Assembly: GCA_945868505.1 (NCBI GenBank)
Contig: CAMBLO010000011.1
Coordinates: forward strand, 1 to 64,000
Direction of reading: 5' to 3'
Source of the DNA: an uncultured Clostridia bacterium
Lineage (GTDB): Bacteria; Bacillota; Clostridia; Lachnospirales; Anaerotignaceae
DNA length: 64,000 nucleotides
Part shown: in pieces, positions 31,590-39,775 of the stretch
Position numbering within the stretch: position 1 is the stretch's first letter
Layout: each line of letters starts with the position of its first letter
Program-made: the position numbers and the translations under genes
The notes under the pieces: model-generated
What the model saw: the letters and a program-made list of their open reading frames with translations, nothing else
The model's database searches: none
What the model was told of the DNA's origin: nothing

Positions 31590-31991
31590 ATGAAAGAAGT
31601 AGTAAAATTTTTGCAGGAAAATCCCGTACAGTATCTGGCAACCGTCGGCAGAGATGGAAAGGCAAAATGCCGCCCCTTTATGTTTGCCATGGAAAAGGAC
31701 GGGAAGCTGTGGTTTTGTACCAACAATCAGAAGGAGGTCTACAAGGATATGCAGGAAAACCCCTATGTGGAAATTTCCGTTTCCAGCCCCGATTTTGCAT
31801 GGATTCGCCTGCATGGCAAGGTGGTATTTGAAAACAATATGGAGGTAAAGGAGGGCTGCATGGTAAACCCCATCGTAAAGGGGCAATATCAGACGGCAGA
31901 TAACCCTATTTTTGAAGTGTTTTATTTGGCAGATGCCGAAGCAGTAATTGCAGACTTTTCAGGAGAACCGCCCAAAACCTATTCCTGCTAA
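31590..31991 (+). CDS. Pyridoxamine 5'-phosphate oxidase-family flavoprotein
   Basis: A 133-residue split-barrel flavin-binding protein: KEVVKFLQENPVQYLATVGRDGKAKCRPFMF, a central KLWFCTNNQKEVYKDM, and PYVEISVSSPDFAWIRLHGKVVF. Members reduce or bind flavins, often in redox or aldehyde stress; no PLP synthesis is implied. The real start is ATG 31590 with AAAGGAAG. Convergent with an HxlR regulator that probably controls it. Confidence 0.88.
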   Translation: MKEVVKFLQENPVQYLATVGRDGKAKCRPFMFAMEKDGKLWFCTNNQKEVYKDMQENPYVEISVSSPDFAWIRLHGKVVFENNMEVKEGCMVNPIVKGQYQTADNPIFEVFYLADAEAVIADFSGEPPKTYSC

Positions 31992-32021
31992 AAAACAGCC
32001 GTGTATAAGCACGGCTGTTTT
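31992..32021. terminator. Bidirectional terminator
   Basis: AAAACAGCCGTG-TATAAG-CACGGCTGTTTT between the convergent flavoprotein and HxlR genes. Confidence 0.85.
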
Positions 32022-32025
32022 CGTA

Positions 32026-32346
32026 TCAAATATGGTTTTTCTGATAGACTGTGCCCCATGTGGACATAGCTGTCAGAATAGGCTTCAGGCTTTCCCCCGT
32101 TTCCGTCAGGCTGTATTCCACCCGGGGAGGTACTTCGGGATAGACGGTTCGGGTGAGAAGTCCATCATTTTCCATAGCACGGAGGTTGGAAGTCAGCACC
32201 TTTTGGGTGATGCCTGTGACAGAGCGCATCAGTTCGTTGAAGCGTTTGGTGCCTTCCATCAAATCTCGCAGGATAAGAACCTTCCATTTGTTTCCTATGA
32301 GCTGTAATGTGGTTTCTACGGGGCAGGCGGGCAGGATTTTAGACAT
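32026..32346 (-). CDS. HxlR-family transcriptional regulator
   Basis: A 106-residue winged-helix protein: CPVETTLQLIGNKWKVLILRDLMEGTKRFNELMR, ITQKVLTSNLRAMENDGLL and VEYSLTETGESLKPIL, with the Cys near the N-terminus (CPVE) that in YodB/CatR-type proteins senses electrophiles or quinones. AAGAGGTG precedes the ATG. Its own leader holds a site of the same type as those upstream of the flavoprotein gene. Confidence 0.92.
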   Translation of the reverse strand: MSKILPACPVETTLQLIGNKWKVLILRDLMEGTKRFNELMRSVTGITQKVLTSNLRAMENDGLLTRTVYPEVPPRVEYSLTETGESLKPILTAMSTWGTVYQKNHI

Positions 32347-32365
32347 AGATGCACCTCTTTTCCAA

Positions 32366-32410
32366 GCAATAGTATCTTTTTGGTTGTATAGATAATACTA
32401 TACTATTGGA
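32366..32410 (-). promoter_or_regulatory. Operator region of the HxlR gene
   Basis: CAATAGTAT (32368) and ATACTATTG (near 32400) are inverted copies. Inside, GTATCTTTTTGGTTGT (32372-32387) resembles the GTATCCTTNTGGTAAC sites. Autoregulation is inferred. Confidence 0.5.
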
Positions 32411-32437
32411 AAAAATGCAAGAGAAAGACTTTTGCCA

Positions 32438-33220
32438 TTAGCACAGGCTTTTTCTGATTTCTGTCACATCTGCCTGAAAGGCCTTTGCCAGCACCGTGGC
32501 ATCCAGACTGTAAGCCACAGCATCGTAGCCCTGCCAGAAACGTTCTGCCACTGCGGCGGGATTGCCTGCAAAAATCATGCAAAATTTTCCCGCATCCTCA
32601 CAGGCTTTCTGCACCCGTTCCAAAGCGGCGATGAAATCGGGATGGTCGAACTGACCGGGGATTCCCATGGAAATGGACAGGTCGAAGGGGCCGATGAAGA
32701 TGCCGTCTACGCCGTCCAGAGCCACGATTTCTTCGATATGTTCCAATGCGCCGACGGTTTCGCACTGGGGGATGACCAGGGTCTGTTCGTTCCAGTAGGC
32801 CATCTGGTCAGGGACGGACTGCTGTGCCATTTCGTCAAAGCCCCAGCCATCCTTACGGGAAGGGCAGAAGCCACGCTTGCCTACGGGGAAATATTTTGCG
32901 TATTCCACGATTTCACGCACCTGTTCCACCGTATGCACATCGGGCACGATGAGCCCCTGTACGCCTACGTCCAACAACTTCAAAACGGCAGGACGGCTCA
33001 CTTCGCGAACGCGGGCCAAGGCTGTCAGCCCCACATTTTCCGCCGCACGGGCAAAATCACGGCTGCTTTCGGCTTCAAAGGGGCCGTGTTCGTTATCCAG
33101 AATGATGAAATCCAGACCGGTTCTGCCAAGGGCCTCCACTACACTGGGACTGCCCAATTCGAAGAAGGTGCCGATGGGTTTTTCGTTCTTTGTCAGTTTT
33201 GCTTTCAATGTATTTTTCAT
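32438..33220 (-). CDS. HpcH/HpaI-family aldolase
   Basis: A 260-residue class II pyruvate aldolase of the 2-dehydro-3-deoxyglucarate/4-hydroxy-2-oxoheptanedioate type. Markers: GTFFELGSPSVVEALG, DFIILDNEHGPFE, ARVREVSRPAVLKLLDVGVQGLIVPDVHT (metal and pyruvate site) and FIGPFDLSISMG. It cleaves 2-keto-3-deoxy sugar acids or related compounds. AGGAGG before the ATG. No sugar-acid pathway genes adjoin, so the exact substrate is open. It runs toward the HxlR gene on the same strand with a 90-base gap. Confidence 0.9.
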   Translation of the reverse strand: MKNTLKAKLTKNEKPIGTFFELGSPSVVEALGRTGLDFIILDNEHGPFEAESSRDFARAAENVGLTALARVREVSRPAVLKLLDVGVQGLIVPDVHTVEQVREIVEYAKYFPVGKRGFCPSRKDGWGFDEMAQQSVPDQMAYWNEQTLVIPQCETVGALEHIEEIVALDGVDGIFIGPFDLSISMGIPGQFDHPDFIAALERVQKACEDAGKFCMIFAGNPAAVAERFWQGYDAVAYSLDATVLAKAFQADVTEIRKSLC

Positions 33221-33386
33221 AGGATTTCCTCCTTTTTTTAGTCATTATACCATATAAAGAAGCAGAATCCCTCAAAAAACTTTGTTTTTTTCGGTCGCTT
33301 CGCTCCTTAAATCACAAAAGCAGGAAGGTTTTCTGTAAACAGCAAAAATTCCTGCTTTATATGATTTTCTCCGCTTCTAACGGATG

Positions 33387-33415
33387 TTGTAAAATGCAAG
33401 CTGGTTTGGTATAAT
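33387..33415 (+). promoter_or_regulatory. Promoter of the DUF1858 gene
   Basis: TTGTAA-N17-TATAAT, about 40 bases before the start codon. Confidence 0.65.
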
Positions 33416-33457
33416 AACAGCAGAAATCAATTTTTTTAATAGAAGGAGGAATTTTCC

Positions 33458-33658
33458 ATGAAAGCAACAAAAGATATGACAATCGGCGAACTGCTGATGA
33501 TGGACAGAGGTGCAGGCATGATCCTGATGCAGAACGGTATGCATTGCGTAGGCTGCCCTTCCGCTGCAGGCGAAACCCTGGAAGAAGCATCCATGGTCCA
33601 CGGTATGGACTGCGATAAGCTGGTGAAGGAACTGAACGCTTATCTGGAAAACAAATAA
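33458..33658 (+). CDS. DUF1858 redox-disulfide protein
   Basis: A 66-residue protein of the DUF1858 (hybrid-cluster-protein-associated disulfide) family: MTIGELLMMDRGAGMILMQNGMHCVGCPSAAGETLEEAS. The CVGC pair is the characteristic motif. It may pass electrons or shuttle thiols; function not established. AAGGAGG before ATG. A terminator follows, then a flavodoxin-like gene. Confidence 0.87.
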   Translation: MKATKDMTIGELLMMDRGAGMILMQNGMHCVGCPSAAGETLEEASMVHGMDCDKLVKELNAYLENK

Positions 33659-33670
33659 GTAAGACGAAAC

Positions 33671-33704
33671 GATGACGGTGCCGCAGCAGGTGCCGTCCTT
33701 TTCA
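33671..33704 (+). terminator. Terminator of the DUF1858 gene
   Basis: GACGGTGCC and GGTGCCGTC flank GCAGCA, followed by CTTTTC. Confidence 0.6.
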
Positions 33705-33736
33705 TAGGAACAAAAAGTGAGATAGGGGGAGAAAAT

Positions 33737-34357
33737 ATGAAGGTACTTCTCATCAACGGCAGCCCCAACGGTCATGGCTGCACATACACCGCCCTGAAGG
33801 AGATTGAAAAGACCCTGCGGGCAGAAGGCATCGAAACAGAAATGTTCTATCTGGGCAATAAGCCCATCGGCGGCTGCTTGGGCTGCGGTTATTGCAAGAA
33901 AAACGGCAAATGTGTGCAGGAGGATGTGGTGAATAAGATTCTGCCCAAGGCATTGGCGGCAGACGGCATCATCCTTGGCGCACCTGTGCATTATGCTTCC
34001 GCAGCAGGGCAGGCATCCTCTGCTTTTGACAGACTGTTTGTGATGTCCAACGGCGGCTTTGCCAATAAGCTGGGGGCAGCAGTGGTTTCCTGCCGCAGAG
34101 GCGGTGCATCCGCTACCTTCGACCAGCTGAATAAATACTTCACCATCAGCAATATGCCCATCGTTTCCGGTAACTACTGGAATCAGGTCCATGGCAATAC
34201 GCCTGAGGAAGTGAAGCAGGATTTGGAAGGGATGCAGAATATGCGTGCCATCGGCAGAAATATGGCGTGGCTTTTGAAATGCATCGAAGCGGGCAAGAAT
34301 GCCGGTGTGGCTCTGCCTGAAGCAGAAGAAAAAATCAAGACAAATTTCATTCGGTGA
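33737..34357 (+). CDS. NADPH-dependent FMN reductase-like flavoprotein
   Basis: A 206-residue flavodoxin-fold protein: FMN phosphate loop INGSPNGHGCTYTAL, a cysteine-rich insert GGCLGCGYCKKNGKCVQED (iron-sulfur flavoprotein-like), and the flavin loop APVHYASAAGQASSAFDRL. Members of this iron-sulfur flavoprotein/NADPH reductase group reduce quinones, metals or oxygen species. GGGGGAG precedes the ATG. No adjacent partner identifies the acceptor. Confidence 0.86.
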   Translation: MKVLLINGSPNGHGCTYTALKEIEKTLRAEGIETEMFYLGNKPIGGCLGCGYCKKNGKCVQEDVVNKILPKALAADGIILGAPVHYASAAGQASSAFDRLFVMSNGGFANKLGAAVVSCRRGGASATFDQLNKYFTISNMPIVSGNYWNQVHGNTPEEVKQDLEGMQNMRAIGRNMAWLLKCIEAGKNAGVALPEAEEKIKTNFIR

Positions 34358-34364
34358 GAAAGAG

Positions 34365-34393
34365 TTGTCGAATGGAGTCAGATATGATACTAT
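34365..34393 (+). promoter_or_regulatory. Promoter of type I toxin copy 1
   Basis: TTGTCG-N17-TACTAT starts 8 bases after the flavoprotein stop. The leader then forms GTCACTTCCTTT/AAAGGAGGTGAC (34420-34444), hiding the ribosome site, as in known type I toxins. Confidence 0.6.
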
Positions 34394-34448
34394 AAAGTGG
34401 GATTGCCGTTTGGCGGTTGGTCACTTCCTTTGAAAGGAGGTGACGCTT

Positions 34449-34529
34449 ATGGTTACATATGAAGGGTTGTTTACCTTTTGTTTGGTAATAATAGGTGTGA
34501 TTTCCTTGTTGCAAGACAAGCGAAAATAA
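34449..34529 (+). CDS. Hydrophobic type I toxin-like peptide, copy 1
   Basis: A 26-codon gene: ATG 34449 to TAA 34529 behind AAAGGAGGTGA. The peptide starts MVTYEG, has one hydrophobic helix (LFTFCLVIIGVISLL) and ends QDKRK. It belongs to the putative holin-like toxin type seen widely in Firmicutes. A convergent antisense RNA with its own consensus promoter overlaps its 3' half, and a second copy (39772-39852) has 24 of 26 identical residues. Membrane insertion causing depolarisation is expected from the class, not shown here. Confidence 0.82.
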   Translation: MVTYEGLFTFCLVIIGVISLLQDKRK

Positions 34530-34614
34530 AAAAGCGACCGCCTAACCTGCGAAGTTAGACGGTCCATCCATGTAATTTGGACTGACCGCTTTGCGAGAAA
34601 CGGCAATCCTTCTT
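34526..34614 (-). ncRNA. Antisense antitoxin RNA, copy 1
   Basis: TTGACA (34644-34649)-N17-TATAAT (34621-34626) on the minus strand predicts an RNA from about 34614. It ends at the hairpin GACCGTCTAAC/GTTAGGCGGTC (34536-34564) followed by GCTTTTTTATT. It is fully complementary to the 3' part of the toxin mRNA, whose own terminator lies at 34626-34664. Confidence 0.75.
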
Positions 34615-34620
34615 AACTTG

Positions 34621-34664
34621 ATTATAACACCTGCCGCTGACAGTGTCAATGGCGGGTGTTTTTT
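34621..34664. promoter_or_regulatory. Antitoxin promoter embedded in toxin terminator palindrome
   Basis: AACACCTGCC (34626-34635) and GGCGGGTGTT (34651-34660) form an imperfect stem with TGACA/TGTCA inside, followed by T4-6: a plus-strand terminator for the toxin mRNA. The same bases read on the minus strand contain the antitoxin -35 and adjoin its -10. Confidence 0.68.
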
Positions 34665-36585
34665 ACATATTCAGTTCTTCCCACTGCTCATACAGATCTT
34701 CCAGCTTTTCCTCCAGCTTGGTCTTTTTTGCAAAGATTTCGTTGGCCTTACTGTAATCGGTGCCGCAGGCCGCCATGTCCTCATCGGCTTTGGCGATAGC
34801 GGTTTCTGTTTCTTCAATCTCTTTTTCCAGCTTGGCGATTTTATTCGCCAGCTTTCGTTCCGCCGCCTGCTGTTCCTTCTGCTTCAGCCAGTCGTTTTTC
34901 GTATCACTGATGGGCTGGGCAGGTGCGGATGTGGCTTTCTGTGGATTCTGCAGGGCTTTTTCCGCCTCGTTGCGGGCACGCTCTGCCTTCTTTTCCAGAT
35001 AATAGTCATAATTACCGTTATAGAGAATGACACCCTCGGGGGTCAGCTCCAGAATCTTTTCGGCGGTTTTATTGATGAAATAACGGTCATGGGAAATATA
35101 GATGACCGTCCCCTCATAGCGGTTCAGGGCGCTTTCCAGTACCTCCTTGGAGAACATATCCAGATGGTTGGTAGGTTCGTCCAGCATCAGCAGATTTGCC
35201 TTGGAAAGCATGATTTTCGCCAGAGAAACACGCCCCTTTTCCCCGCCGGAAAGGGCGGAAATGGGCTTGAATACATCATCCCCCGTGAAAACAAAGGCCG
35301 CCAGCATATTTCGAATCTGCCCTTGGGTCAAGGTGGGGTAGGCATCGGAAATTTCTTGGAAAATCGTTTTTGTCTCGTCTAATTTCGCCTGTTCCTGGTC
35401 ATAATAACCAACGAAAACATTGGTGCCAAAACGAATCAGCCCGCTGTCGGAGGAAACCTCCCTCAGCAGCATACGAAACAGGGTGGATTTGCCCACGCCG
35501 TTGGGACCGATAATGGCAACCTTATCGCTTCTTTTTACATCAAAGGACACATTCTGGAAAACCTTCTGTCCCCCATAGGACTTGGAAAGATTCTCTGCAT
35601 GAAGCACGTCGTTGCCGCTGGTGAGAAAGGGGGTCAGGGTCAGGCGCATCTGGTCGGGCAGGGCATCGGGTCTGTCGATGCGTTCCATCTTATCCAGTGC
35701 CTTTTCACGGCTTTCCGCCCGCTTGATGGATTTTTCCCGATTGAAGGAGCGAAGGGTGCGGATGACATCCTCCTGATGTTTGATTTCCTTCTGCTGCATA
35801 TCGTAGGCTTTCTGCTGGATTTCCCGATTGATCTCCTTCTGCTGCCAATAGAAGGAGTAATTGCCGTTATAGACAGTAGATTTTTTATTTTCAATCTCGA
35901 TGACCTTCGTTACGATGCGGTCCAGGAAATAACGGTCGTGGGAGATGATGAGGACAGAACCGGGGTATGTCCTCAGGAAATCCTCCAGCCATTCGATAGA
36001 GGCGATATCCAGATGGTTGGTAGGTTCGTCCAAGAGCAGCACATCGGGCTTGGAAAGCAGCAGCTTTGCCAGATGGACACGGGTCTTTTGTCCGCCGGAA
36101 AGCTGATTCATGGGGCGGTTGAAGTCGTTGTCGGCGAAGCCCAGCCCTTTCAGCACGCCCTTCAAGCGGCTCTGATAGCTGTAGCCGTCATTTTGTTCAA
36201 AATAGTGCTGTAAAGCGGCATATTCCTCCATCTTGTCTGCCAAGGCTTGTCCGTTCAAGCCGCCCATTTCGTTTTCTAATTCACGAAGATTTGCTTCTGT
36301 CTGAATGATTTTTTCAAAAACCGATAGCATTTCTTCATAGATCGTGCGGTCGCTTTCTATCTGTATATTCTGGGCAAGATAGCCTAAAGATGCATCTTTT
36401 TTGAGATAAAATTCACCGCCGTCGGCAGAAATTTCCCCGGTCAGCACCTTGAAAAGGGTGGTCTTACCGGCGCCGTTTACCCCGACAATGGCGGCTTTTT
36501 CCCGTTCTTCGATGTGAAAGGTGATTTTTTCCAGAATCATATCGATGCCGTATGCTTTGTGTAATTGTCTGCATGCAAGTATCAT
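34663..36585 (-). CDS. ABC-F family ATPase (ribosome-associated)
   Basis: A 640-residue soluble protein with two ABC domains and no membrane part. First site: GVNGAGKTT, signature LSGGQKTRVHLAKLL, Walker B LLLDEPTNHLD; second: GPNGVGKST, LSGGEKGRVSLAKIML, LLMLDEPTNHLD. The linker between them is about 80 residues long (IQQKAYDMQQKEIKHQEDVI onward), and the C-terminus is a coiled coil (residues ~560-638). This matches the YdiF/Uup-type ABC-F group that acts on the ribosome; antibiotic-resistance function is possible but not implied. ATG 36585 follows GGAGG. It stands alone, convergent with the type I toxin locus. Confidence 0.93.
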   Translation of the reverse strand: MILACRQLHKAYGIDMILEKITFHIEEREKAAIVGVNGAGKTTLFKVLTGEISADGGEFYLKKDASLGYLAQNIQIESDRTIYEEMLSVFEKIIQTEANLRELENEMGGLNGQALADKMEEYAALQHYFEQNDGYSYQSRLKGVLKGLGFADNDFNRPMNQLSGGQKTRVHLAKLLLSKPDVLLLDEPTNHLDIASIEWLEDFLRTYPGSVLIISHDRYFLDRIVTKVIEIENKKSTVYNGNYSFYWQQKEINREIQQKAYDMQQKEIKHQEDVIRTLRSFNREKSIKRAESREKALDKMERIDRPDALPDQMRLTLTPFLTSGNDVLHAENLSKSYGGQKVFQNVSFDVKRSDKVAIIGPNGVGKSTLFRMLLREVSSDSGLIRFGTNVFVGYYDQEQAKLDETKTIFQEISDAYPTLTQGQIRNMLAAFVFTGDDVFKPISALSGGEKGRVSLAKIMLSKANLLMLDEPTNHLDMFSKEVLESALNRYEGTVIYISHDRYFINKTAEKILELTPEGVILYNGNYDYYLEKKAERARNEAEKALQNPQKATSAPAQPISDTKNDWLKQKEQQAAERKLANKIAKLEKEIEETETAIAKADEDMAACGTDYSKANEIFAKKTKLEEKLEDLYEQWEELNM

Positions 36586-36654
36586 TTATACAACCTCCGT
36601 TTGCAGTGCATTGTCTGCTCTTATGATAACAGAAAATCCGGTGGATTAAAAGAG

Positions 36655-36690
36655 TTATTGTTGACAATAAAATAACAGGAGTGCTATACT
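36655..36690 (+). promoter_or_regulatory. rex promoter with inverted repeat over the -35
   Basis: TTGACA (36661-36666)-N18-TATACT (36685-36690). TTATTGT-TG-ACAATAA (36655-36670) is a perfect inverted repeat covering the -35. It does not fully match the TTGTTAA-type Rex site, so autoregulation is only suggested. Confidence 0.5.
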
Positions 36691-36766
36691 AAAACTAAAT
36701 TCGAATAAAAGAAAACAGTATTTTTGTTTTCTTTTGTCTTACTCTATAATGAGAGGATCTGGAATT

Positions 36767-37477
36767 ATGGACAGCGAAAAAAAGATCTCCCCGGCAGTAA
36801 TCAACAGACTGCCCAGATACTATCGCTATTTGGGCGACTTGCTGGAAAGTGATATCACGCGCATTTCCTCAAAAGAGCTCAGTGCAAAAATGAACATCAC
36901 CGCTTCCCAGATCCGCCAGGATCTCAACAATTTCGGCGGTTTTGGTCAGCAGGGCTATGGGTATAATGTTGAATATCTCTACAATGAAATCAAAAAGATT
37001 TTAGGTTTGGATAGATTATACAATATGATCGTCGTAGGCGGTGGTAATATCGGGCAGGCTTTGGTGAACTATACCAATTTTGAAAAGCGTGGTTTTGTCA
37101 TCAAGGCGGTATTCGATATCAATCCCCGTTTGATCGGAATGACTATCCGCGGCGTGGAAGTGTATGATGTGGATCAGATGGAAGCCTATGTGAAGAATAA
37201 CCGTGTGGATGTTGCCATCCTGACCCTTCCCCGTTCTCAGGCGGTGAAGGTTGCCAACGACTTGGCAAAATGGGGTGTGAAAGGCATGTGGAATTTTAGC
37301 CACGTGGATCTGCAGGTTCCCGATGATGTTTTGGTGGAAAATGTTCACCTGACAGACAGCCTGATGACATTGCTCTATAAAATCAACGAAATGTACTACA
37401 GCGGCGAAGATATGCATGAACATCAGCTGAAAGATGGTCTGCCTGTGAAGCCCTTGAAAGAAAACGAGGAAGAATAA
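36767..37477 (+). CDS. rex: Redox-sensing transcriptional repressor Rex
   Basis: A 236-residue NADH/NAD+ sensor controlling fermentation and reductant-disposal genes. The N-terminal winged helix shows PAVINRLPRYYRYLGDLLE, SAKMNITASQIRQDLNNFG; the Rossmann NAD domain begins IVVGGGNIGQALVNY. High NADH releases Rex from DNA. ATG 36767 follows GAGAGGATC; upstream in-frame ATGs are less suited. It is alone, with a terminator after it. Confidence 0.95.
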   Translation: MDSEKKISPAVINRLPRYYRYLGDLLESDITRISSKELSAKMNITASQIRQDLNNFGGFGQQGYGYNVEYLYNEIKKILGLDRLYNMIVVGGGNIGQALVNYTNFEKRGFVIKAVFDINPRLIGMTIRGVEVYDVDQMEAYVKNNRVDVAILTLPRSQAVKVANDLAKWGVKGMWNFSHVDLQVPDDVLVENVHLTDSLMTLLYKINEMYYSGEDMHEHQLKDGLPVKPLKENEEE

Positions 37478-37483
37478 GAAAAA

Positions 37484-37508
37484 GCCACTTTTGATAAAGT
37501 GGCATTTT
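37484..37508 (+). terminator. Terminator of rex
   Basis: GCCACTTTT-GATA-AAGTGGC followed by ATTTTT. Confidence 0.82.
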
Positions 37509-37528
37509 TCATGTATCAGGAGGAACTT

Positions 37529-38119
37529 ATGTTCAATTGGTTTGCATTTTTTTCTTATATTATCGTTTCCTGTATCACACCGGGACCTAATAATCTGATG
37601 TGTATGGCAAACGGCACCAATTTCGGCTTCAAGAAAAGCCTGAAATTCTGCTTTGGGGTCACCACAGGCTTTGCACTGATTTTATTGTGCGCCATTGCCT
37701 GCAATTTTTTCATCTATTCCTATATCCCCGTAATCCTAAAGGTGATGACACCCATTGGTGCGTTATACATCCTCTGGCTGGCGTGGACCATTTGGCGGGA
37801 TAAGCCCAAGGATAAAAAGGAAAGCAGGCTCCAGTTGGACACAACGGCTTTTCATGTGGGGATCATCCTGCAGTTCGTCAATCCCAAGGGGCTGTTGTAC
37901 GGTATGACCCTGATCACCAACTTTGTTTTCCCCTATGACCATTCCTTAGGTATGTTTGCTCTGACGCTGGTCATCAACTGGTTCGTGGTGCTGTTTTCCA
38001 ATATCTGCTGGCTGTTGTTTGGCTCCATTTTCCAGAAATTCTTCGAGGAATACAAGAAGATTCTGAATGTGGTGATGGCACTGCTTTTGGTTTATTGCGC
38101 AGTATCCTTGTTCCTGTAA
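37529..38119 (+). CDS. LysE-family amino-acid exporter
   Basis: A 196-residue membrane protein with about six hydrophobic segments and the LysE/RhtB signature CITPGPNNLMCMANGTNFGFKKSLKFCFG near the N-terminus. The central FVNPKGLLYGMTLITNF is also typical. Members export basic or neutral amino acids or related molecules. ATG 37529 follows AGGAGGAAC; the upstream frame lies in the rex terminator. Substrate unknown. Confidence 0.87.
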   Translation: MFNWFAFFSYIIVSCITPGPNNLMCMANGTNFGFKKSLKFCFGVTTGFALILLCAIACNFFIYSYIPVILKVMTPIGALYILWLAWTIWRDKPKDKKESRLQLDTTAFHVGIILQFVNPKGLLYGMTLITNFVFPYDHSLGMFALTLVINWFVVLFSNICWLLFGSIFQKFFEEYKKILNVVMALLLVYCAVSLFL

Positions 38120-38140
38120 AAGAGATTCCATAAAATTTGA

Positions 38141-38176
38141 CAAAAGAGAGTCTAAGAAGGGCTCTCTTTTCTTTTG
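38141..38176 (+). terminator. Terminator of the LysE-family gene
   Basis: AAAAGAGAG and CTCTCTTTT arms with a short loop, followed by CTTTTG. Confidence 0.72.
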
Positions 38177-38248
38177 AAATGCCGATTGCATTTTTATTTT
38201 TATAGGGCTATCATGTTTTGTAGCTTTACGAAAAGAAAGGAGAAAACC

Positions 38249-39607
38249 ATGGAAGCAGTCAAAATGGAGGAGAAATCCTATTATTTTTCCAATCACGATT
38301 TGAAGCGGCTCATCGTGCCGATGATTATTGAACAGTTTTTGGCAGTACTGGTGGGGATGTGTGACTCCATCATGGTAGCCAATGTTGGGGAACATGCCGT
38401 TTCCGGCGTTTCTCTGGTGGATACTATCTTTATCCTGCTGATCTATCTGTTTGCGGCACTGGCAACTGGTGGTTCCGTTGTGGCGGGGCAGTATATCGGG
38501 CAGAATAATCGGGAGAAGGCCAATAAGGCAGTCAATCAGCTGATTTTATTTACAGCAGTGGCTTCTGTCGCTGTTATGGCAGTGATCTATCTGACGCGCA
38601 ATCTGATCTTACATAATGTATTTGGAGATATTGAAGCCAACGTAATGGAGGCGGCAAAGACCTATTTGCTGATCGTTACGGCATCCATTCCCTTTATCGC
38701 CCTGTATAACGCAGGGGCGGCGGTGTTCCGTACCCAGGGGAATGCCAAGGTACCTATGTATCTTTCCGTGATTATGAATACCATCAATGTCTGCGGCAAT
38801 GCCATCCTGATTTTCGGGTTCAAAATGGGGGTTGCCGGTGCGGCAACGGCTACTTTGGCCTCCCGCATGTTTGCGGGCATCGGCATCACGCTGCTGCTGC
38901 GGAGCCCTTCTCTGCATCTGCATCTGGAAAAGCCCTTCTCCTTCCGTCTGGATGGGGAAATGCTGAAAAAGATTGCCTATATCGGCGTGCCCAATGGGCT
39001 GGAAAATGGAATGTTCCAGTTGGGGAAGATCATGGTGCTGAGTATGATTGCTACCTTTGGTACGGCTTCTATTGCCGCCAATGCCGTTTCCAATATTCTG
39101 GCGACCTTTCAGGTTTTGCCCGGCATGAGCGTTGGTATGGCTGTCATCACCGTTTGCTCCCGCTGTGTGGGAGCAGGGGATTATGATATGGCAAGATATT
39201 ATACCCGTAAGATCGTGAAGCTGGTCCATGTGCTGACGATCATTTTTACGGCAGTGATTCTGGCAACCCTGCCTGTGGTGATGTATTTATATAATCTGTC
39301 TCCTGAAGCCATGGGGTATACCCAGAAGATCTTGTGGTATCATGGCATCGTAGCGATTTTTATTTGGCCGGAGGCTTTCACATTGGCAAATACCCTCCGT
39401 GCCGCCAGTGATGTAAAATATTGTATGGTTTGGTCTATCGTTTCCATGTGGGTGTTCCGTATTGGGTTCAGCTATATCCTCGGCGTAAAGCTGGGCATGG
39501 GCGTGTTCGGCGTTTGGGTGGCAATGACCATCGACTGGGCGGTGCGTGCCCTGCTGTTTATTGTTCGGTATAAAGGGACGAAATGGCAGCATAGCAGTAT
39601 TACATAA
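38249..39607 (+). CDS. MATE-family multidrug/metabolite efflux transporter
   Basis: A 452-residue polytopic protein with about twelve membrane segments. The MATE features are MIIEQFLAVLVGMCDSIMVANVGEHAVSGVSLVD in the first repeat and FGTASIAANAVSNILATFQVLPGMSVGMAVITV in the second. It exchanges Na+ or H+ for drugs or organic cations. ATG 38249 with AAAGGAG is chosen over an upstream start. Followed by a type I toxin locus on the opposite strand. Confidence 0.92.
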   Translation: MEAVKMEEKSYYFSNHDLKRLIVPMIIEQFLAVLVGMCDSIMVANVGEHAVSGVSLVDTIFILLIYLFAALATGGSVVAGQYIGQNNREKANKAVNQLILFTAVASVAVMAVIYLTRNLILHNVFGDIEANVMEAAKTYLLIVTASIPFIALYNAGAAVFRTQGNAKVPMYLSVIMNTINVCGNAILIFGFKMGVAGAATATLASRMFAGIGITLLLRSPSLHLHLEKPFSFRLDGEMLKKIAYIGVPNGLENGMFQLGKIMVLSMIATFGTASIAANAVSNILATFQVLPGMSVGMAVITVCSRCVGAGDYDMARYYTRKIVKLVHVLTIIFTAVILATLPVVMYLYNLSPEAMGYTQKILWYHGIVAIFIWPEAFTLANTLRAASDVKYCMVWSIVSMWVFRIGFSYILGVKLGMGVFGVWVAMTIDWAVRALLFIVRYKGTKWQHSSIT

Positions 39608-39651
39608 GGGCAATAAAAAAGGACCTCTCAAGAAGCCACTTTTGTTTTTCC

Positions 39652-39680
39652 TTGCATTACACATGGGGATATGTTAATAT
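39652..39680 (+). promoter_or_regulatory. Promoter of antitoxin RNA copy 2
   Basis: TTGCAT-N17-TAATAT on the plus strand, convergent with the toxin gene at 39772. Confidence 0.6.
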
Positions 39681-39686
39681 AAGAAT

Positions 39687-39775
39687 ATGAAAAGGATCAC
39701 CGCTTCCCTAAGGCGGTCAGTCCTAAATTAGTGTTTTGACCGTCTAACTTGTCAGGTTAGGCGGTCGTCTATTAT
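39687..39775 (+). ncRNA. Antisense antitoxin RNA, copy 2
   Basis: Runs from the promoter at 39652 to the hairpin GACCGTCTAAC/GTTAGGCGGTC (39738-39766), which is almost the same hairpin as in copy 1. It contains TAAGGCGGTCAGTCCTAAATT, related to the copy 1 antisense. It overlaps the 3' end of the toxin mRNA. Confidence 0.68.
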
